NCBI RefSeq assembly: GCF_001984065.1
Contig: NZ_LYVP01000044.1
Span: 1 to 43,487, forward strand
DNA from: Pseudomonas sp. KK4
Lineage (GTDB): Bacteria > Pseudomonadota > Gammaproteobacteria > Pseudomonadales > Pseudomonadaceae
Direction of reading: 5' to 3'
DNA: 43,487 nucleotides
Shown piece after piece: positions 41,237 to 43,487 of the stretch. The position numbers and the translations under genes were made by a program. Below the pieces are notes generated by a model. The model did not search any database. It was not told where the DNA came from and saw only the letters and a program-made list of their open reading frames with translations. Every line of letters begins with the position of its first letter. Position 1 is the stretch's first letter.

Positions 41237-41590
41237 ATGACCGATCTGACGCTTTATCACAACCCGCGCTGCTCGAAATCCCGCGGCGCGCTCGAACTGC
41301 TTGAAGCCCGCGGCCTGACCCCGACCGTGGTGCGCTATCTGGAAACCCCGCTGGACGCCGCGCAAATCCAGAGCCTGCTGACCAAGCTGGGCATTGGCGC
41401 GCGGGAATTGCTGCGCACCGGCGAAGACGAATACAAGACCTTGAATCTGGCCGACACCCGCCTCAGCGAAGCTCAATTGATCGCGGCCATCGCGGCTCAC
41501 CCGAAACTCATGGAGCGACCGATTCTGGCTGTGGGCGACAAAGCCGTCATCGGCCGTCCACCGGAGCAGATCCTGGAGTTGCTGCCGTGA
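41237..41590 (+). CDS. arsC: Arsenate reductase, glutaredoxin type
   Basis: This 117-residue protein reduces arsenate to arsenite with glutathione/glutaredoxin. The active-site Cys12 lies in NPRCSKSRG, and the three arginines of E. coli ArsC are conserved at Arg60, Arg94 and Arg107 by position. There is no arsB or arsR next to it, so it is the chromosomal stand-alone ArsC. The stop overlaps the wrbA start (GTGA), so it leads an arsC-wrbA-DUF2069 operon. Confidence 0.93.
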   Translation: MTDLTLYHNPRCSKSRGALELLEARGLTPTVVRYLETPLDAAQIQSLLTKLGIGARELLRTGEDEYKTLNLADTRLSEAQLIAAIAAHPKLMERPILAVGDKAVIGRPPEQILELLP

Positions 41591-42183
41591 GTGCACCCTA
41601 CATTCTGGTGCTGTATTACAGCCGCAGCGGCTCGACCAACGAGATGGCCCGGCAGATTGCCCGGGGCGTGGAACAGGCCGGGCTCGAAGCGCGACTGCGC
41701 ACGGTGCCGGCGATTTCCACCGAGTGCGAAGCCGTGGCCCCGGATATTCCGGACGAAGGCGCGCTCTACGCCAGCCTCGACGATCTGAAGCACTGCGCAG
41801 GCCTGGCCTTGGGCAGCCCGACCCGCTTCGGCAACATGGCGGCGCCGCTCAAGTACTTCCTGGACGGCACCAGCAACCTGTGGCTGACCGGTGCCCTGGT
41901 GGGCAAACCGGCGGGCGTGTTCACCTCCACGGCGAGCCTGCACGGCGGCCAGGAAACCACCTTGCTGTCGATGATGCTGCCGTTGCTGCACCACGGGATG
42001 CTGATCACCGGCCTGCCGTACAGCGAGTCGGCATTGCTGGAAACCCAGGGCGGCGGCACCCCTTATGGCGCCAGCCATCACGCCGGCGCTGATGGCAAAA
42101 GCGGTCTGGATGCCCACGAAGTGGCGCTGTGCCGCGCACTGGGCATGCGCCTGGCCAAGACCGCGCAGAAACTGGAGGGCTGA
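41587..42183 (+). CDS. wrbA: NAD(P)H:quinone oxidoreductase WrbA
   Basis: This 198-residue flavodoxin-like enzyme reduces quinones by two electrons. It has the FMN-binding YYSRSGSTNEMARQIARG (split: YYSRSGSTNEM, ARQIARG) near residues 10-27, GSPTRFGNMAAPLKYFLD (about 78-95), and the C-terminal TPYGASHHAGADG segment. Length matches WrbA. The GTG start overlaps arsC by four bases, with no separate ribosome site. Second gene of arsC-wrbA-DUF2069. The redox theme with ArsC and the nearby TlpA-like lipoprotein is noteworthy. Confidence 0.93.
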   Translation: MSAPYILVLYYSRSGSTNEMARQIARGVEQAGLEARLRTVPAISTECEAVAPDIPDEGALYASLDDLKHCAGLALGSPTRFGNMAAPLKYFLDGTSNLWLTGALVGKPAGVFTSTASLHGGQETTLLSMMLPLLHHGMLITGLPYSESALLETQGGGTPYGASHHAGADGKSGLDAHEVALCRALGMRLAKTAQKLEG

Positions 42184-42185
42184 GG

Positions 42186-42611
42186 GTGGCCAAGAAGCCG
42201 AAGATCCTGCCCGCCATCCAATGGCTCGAACCCCGAGTGCGGGCCATGCGCGTGATCAGCCTGCTGTGTTTTTTCGGCCTGGCGGGGCTGCTGTGCATCT
42301 ACTACCTGCTGGTCGCGGATCTGCACGGCGCCCGGCCCTGGGTGATTCTGCTGATCGAACTGGTACCGCTGCTGCTGTTGGCGCCGGGCATGATCGTCGG
42401 CAGCCCGCGGGGGCATTCGTGGATGTGTTTTGTGGTGAACCTGTATTTCATCAAGGGCGCACTGGCGGCGTATGACCCGAATCGGCAGGTGTTCGGGTTG
42501 CTGGAGATGGGCGCTAGCCTGGCGGTGTTCTGCTCGGCGCTGCTGTATGTGCGGTGGCGGTATCAATTGAATCGCAAATTGGCTGGGGAAGGCGAGATCT
42601 CTGTCGCCTGA
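42186..42611 (+). CDS. DUF2069 membrane protein
   Basis: This 141-residue protein has four hydrophobic stretches (VISLLCFFGLAGLLCIYYLLV, ILLIELVPLLLLAPGMIV, FVVNLYFIKGALAAY, LAVFCSALLYV), typical of a DUF2069 four-span inner-membrane protein of unknown function. The GTG at 42186 (MAKKPKILPA) has GAGG ahead, and its start is two bases after the wrbA stop. Third gene of the arsC-wrbA operon, a conserved Pseudomonas arrangement. The 3' end runs into the REP hairpin at 42617. Confidence 0.85.
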   Translation: MAKKPKILPAIQWLEPRVRAMRVISLLCFFGLAGLLCIYYLLVADLHGARPWVILLIELVPLLLLAPGMIVGSPRGHSWMCFVVNLYFIKGALAAYDPNRQVFGLLEMGASLAVFCSALLYVRWRYQLNRKLAGEGEISVA

Positions 42612-42616
42612 CATGG

Positions 42617-42699
42617 CCTCTTCGCGAGCAAGCCCGCTCCCACATTGGATCTGTGAGCGACACAGATCCAATGTGGGAGCGGGCTTGCTCGCGAAGGGG
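42617..42699. repeat. Near-perfect 36-bp inverted REP pair, probable bidirectional terminator
   Basis: Arms 42620-42655 and 42661-42696 are identical after reverse complementing over 36 bases with a five-base AGCGA loop; the arms include the REP core plus the flanking ATTGGATCTGTG. It lies between the convergent DUF2069 (ends 42611) and glycosylase (ends 42711) genes. Confidence 0.95.
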
Positions 42700-42710
42700 A
42701 CGACACGGTC

Positions 42711-43385
42711 TCAATGATTGGCGGTATAGGCCAGCATCATGGAGATCTGGCTCATCGCCCGCCCACCGCTTTCTTCATGCCACTGGTTGAACACATCCTG
42801 CACCAACGCCAGGTCGCGCAGGCTGCTCGGCACCTTGTCGATGATGTTCTGGGCATTGAGTGCGGCAACCACGTCGTAGCTCGGCACAAAGGTGTCCTTG
42901 CCGACCATGCGCAGGAAGCGCGGCGCCGACAGGCCACCCAACTGGGAACCGCGCTTTTTCAGGAAGGTCCAGAGCCCGACGATATCGGTTACCGGCCAGT
43001 CGGCGATCAGCGCGCCGAAGCTGCCCTTCTCGTGGGCCACGTCCAGCACGAACTGCGCATTGCGCGGCACGCTCTTGAGCTTGCCCAGGTGGCGGATGAT
43101 CCGCGCGTCCTGCATCAGCCGCTCCAAATGTTCGGCGCTCATCAGCACGACTTTTTCCGGGTCGAACCTGAAGAACACCTCTTCGAACGCCGGCCACTTG
43201 GCGTCCACCAGACTGTGCTTGAGCCCGGCACGGAACACCCGCAGGGCCATGGTCGACAGGTAGCGGTCGTCAGTGATGTCGCGCAATTGCGCCGGGGTCT
43301 TTGGAACGGGCAGATGGGCTTGCAGTTCCGCCGCCGAACCGAAGCGGTTCAGGCAGTACTCGTTCAGCCACTTGTAGTCGCGCAT
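42711..43385 (-). CDS. DNA-3-methyladenine glycosylase I-like protein
   Basis: This 224-residue helix-rich protein belongs to the Adenine_glyco/COG2818 type by overall pattern (MSAEHLERLMQDARIIRHLGKLKSV; LGGLSAPRFLRMVGKDTFVP). Family members excise 3-methyladenine. The N-terminal zinc-snap segment of E. coli Tag (Cys4/His17) is not evident, so it is a divergent subfamily, and the catalytic residues could not be confirmed by eye. The start at 43385 (MRDYKWLNEY) has GGAGAGAGG ahead; a longer frame to 43415 lacks one. It converges on the DUF2069 gene through the REP hairpin. Confidence 0.75.
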   Translation of the reverse strand: MRDYKWLNEYCLNRFGSAAELQAHLPVPKTPAQLRDITDDRYLSTMALRVFRAGLKHSLVDAKWPAFEEVFFRFDPEKVVLMSAEHLERLMQDARIIRHLGKLKSVPRNAQFVLDVAHEKGSFGALIADWPVTDIVGLWTFLKKRGSQLGGLSAPRFLRMVGKDTFVPSYDVVAALNAQNIIDKVPSSLRDLALVQDVFNQWHEESGGRAMSQISMMLAYTANH

Positions 43386-43415
43386 GCCTCTCTCCCGAGG
43401 AAATCGAAAAACCAA

Positions 43416-43487
43416 TGTGGGAGCGGGCTTGCTCGCGAAAGCGGTCTGTCATTCAACATTGATGTTGGCTGACAGACCGCTTTCGCG
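43416..43487. repeat. REP element pair, truncated by window end
   Basis: One REP core (TGTGGGAGCGGGCTTGCTCG) is followed by GCGAAAGCGGTCTGTC and then an inverted copy starting TGACAGACCGC; the right arm is cut by the end of the window. Confidence 0.88.

Noticed and set aside
1..43487. CRISPR array suspected from repeated GC-rich units
   Set aside because: The repeats are scattered REP elements, not regularly spaced with unique spacers.

Overview
The window is core chromosome of a Pseudomonas of the fluorescens group. The evidence is high-GC coding sequence, seven copies or pairs of the P. fluorescens-type REP element (core GCGAGCAAGCCCGCTCCCAC) between genes, and many Pseudomonas-typical proteins: a 917-residue GacS with the expected H294/D717/H863 phosphorelay, FabA-FabB, a 747-residue RelA, GpsA, CysM and a PirRS-like pair. 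Gene numbers from P. aeruginosa PAO1 (PAxxxx) quoted below are recalled, not looked up.

Layout. 0-5.7 kb: azoreductase, small exported protein, LysR regulator, alpha/beta hydrolase, periplasmic cyclophilin and an ABC exporter; this matches my recollection of the PA3223-PA3228 order. 5.8-9.8 kb: COG3146 acyltransferase-like protein, outer-membrane porin, AI-2E-family membrane protein. 9.8-15 kb (minus strand): two alpha/beta hydrolases, a tiny leader ORF and a DUF4892 protein in an overlapping chain, then acyl-CoA synthetase plus thioesterase. 15-17 kb: gpsA-DUF4389-sixA operon. 17.1-22.1 kb: tightly coupled operon of a TonB-dependent receptor, a periplasmic binding protein with no ABC partner, and a hybrid histidine kinase; it sits directly before fabA-fabB. 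24.4-31 kb: small protein, DUF2058, mazG, relA, rlmD, cysM. 31-32.8 kb: an AT-richer accessory patch with two orphan genes and a broken DUF1016 nuclease gene. 32.8-39 kb: PirRS-like two-component pair, gacS, ldhA. 39-43.4 kb: two small Cys-pair proteins, META lipoprotein, TlpA-like lipoprotein, arsC-wrbA-DUF2069, and a 3-methyladenine glycosylase-like gene.

How the genes work together. fabA/fabB make unsaturated fatty acids, and an imperfect 8-2-8 palindrome of FabR/DesT type lies upstream. relA and gacS are global regulators (stringent response; Gac/Rsm), and the hybrid kinase before fabA is positioned like PA1611, reported in P. aeruginosa to act on the RetS/Gac network.

The most interesting candidate is the receptor-binding protein-hybrid kinase operon, which looks like a three-compartment sensing system (outer membrane, periplasm, inner membrane) that does not use a FecR/sigma factor route. 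The second is the site between cysM and the PirRS-like genes, where P. aeruginosa carries pirA: here the receptor gene is absent and replaced by accessory DNA. No tRNA, rRNA, CRISPR array, transposase or prophage was seen.
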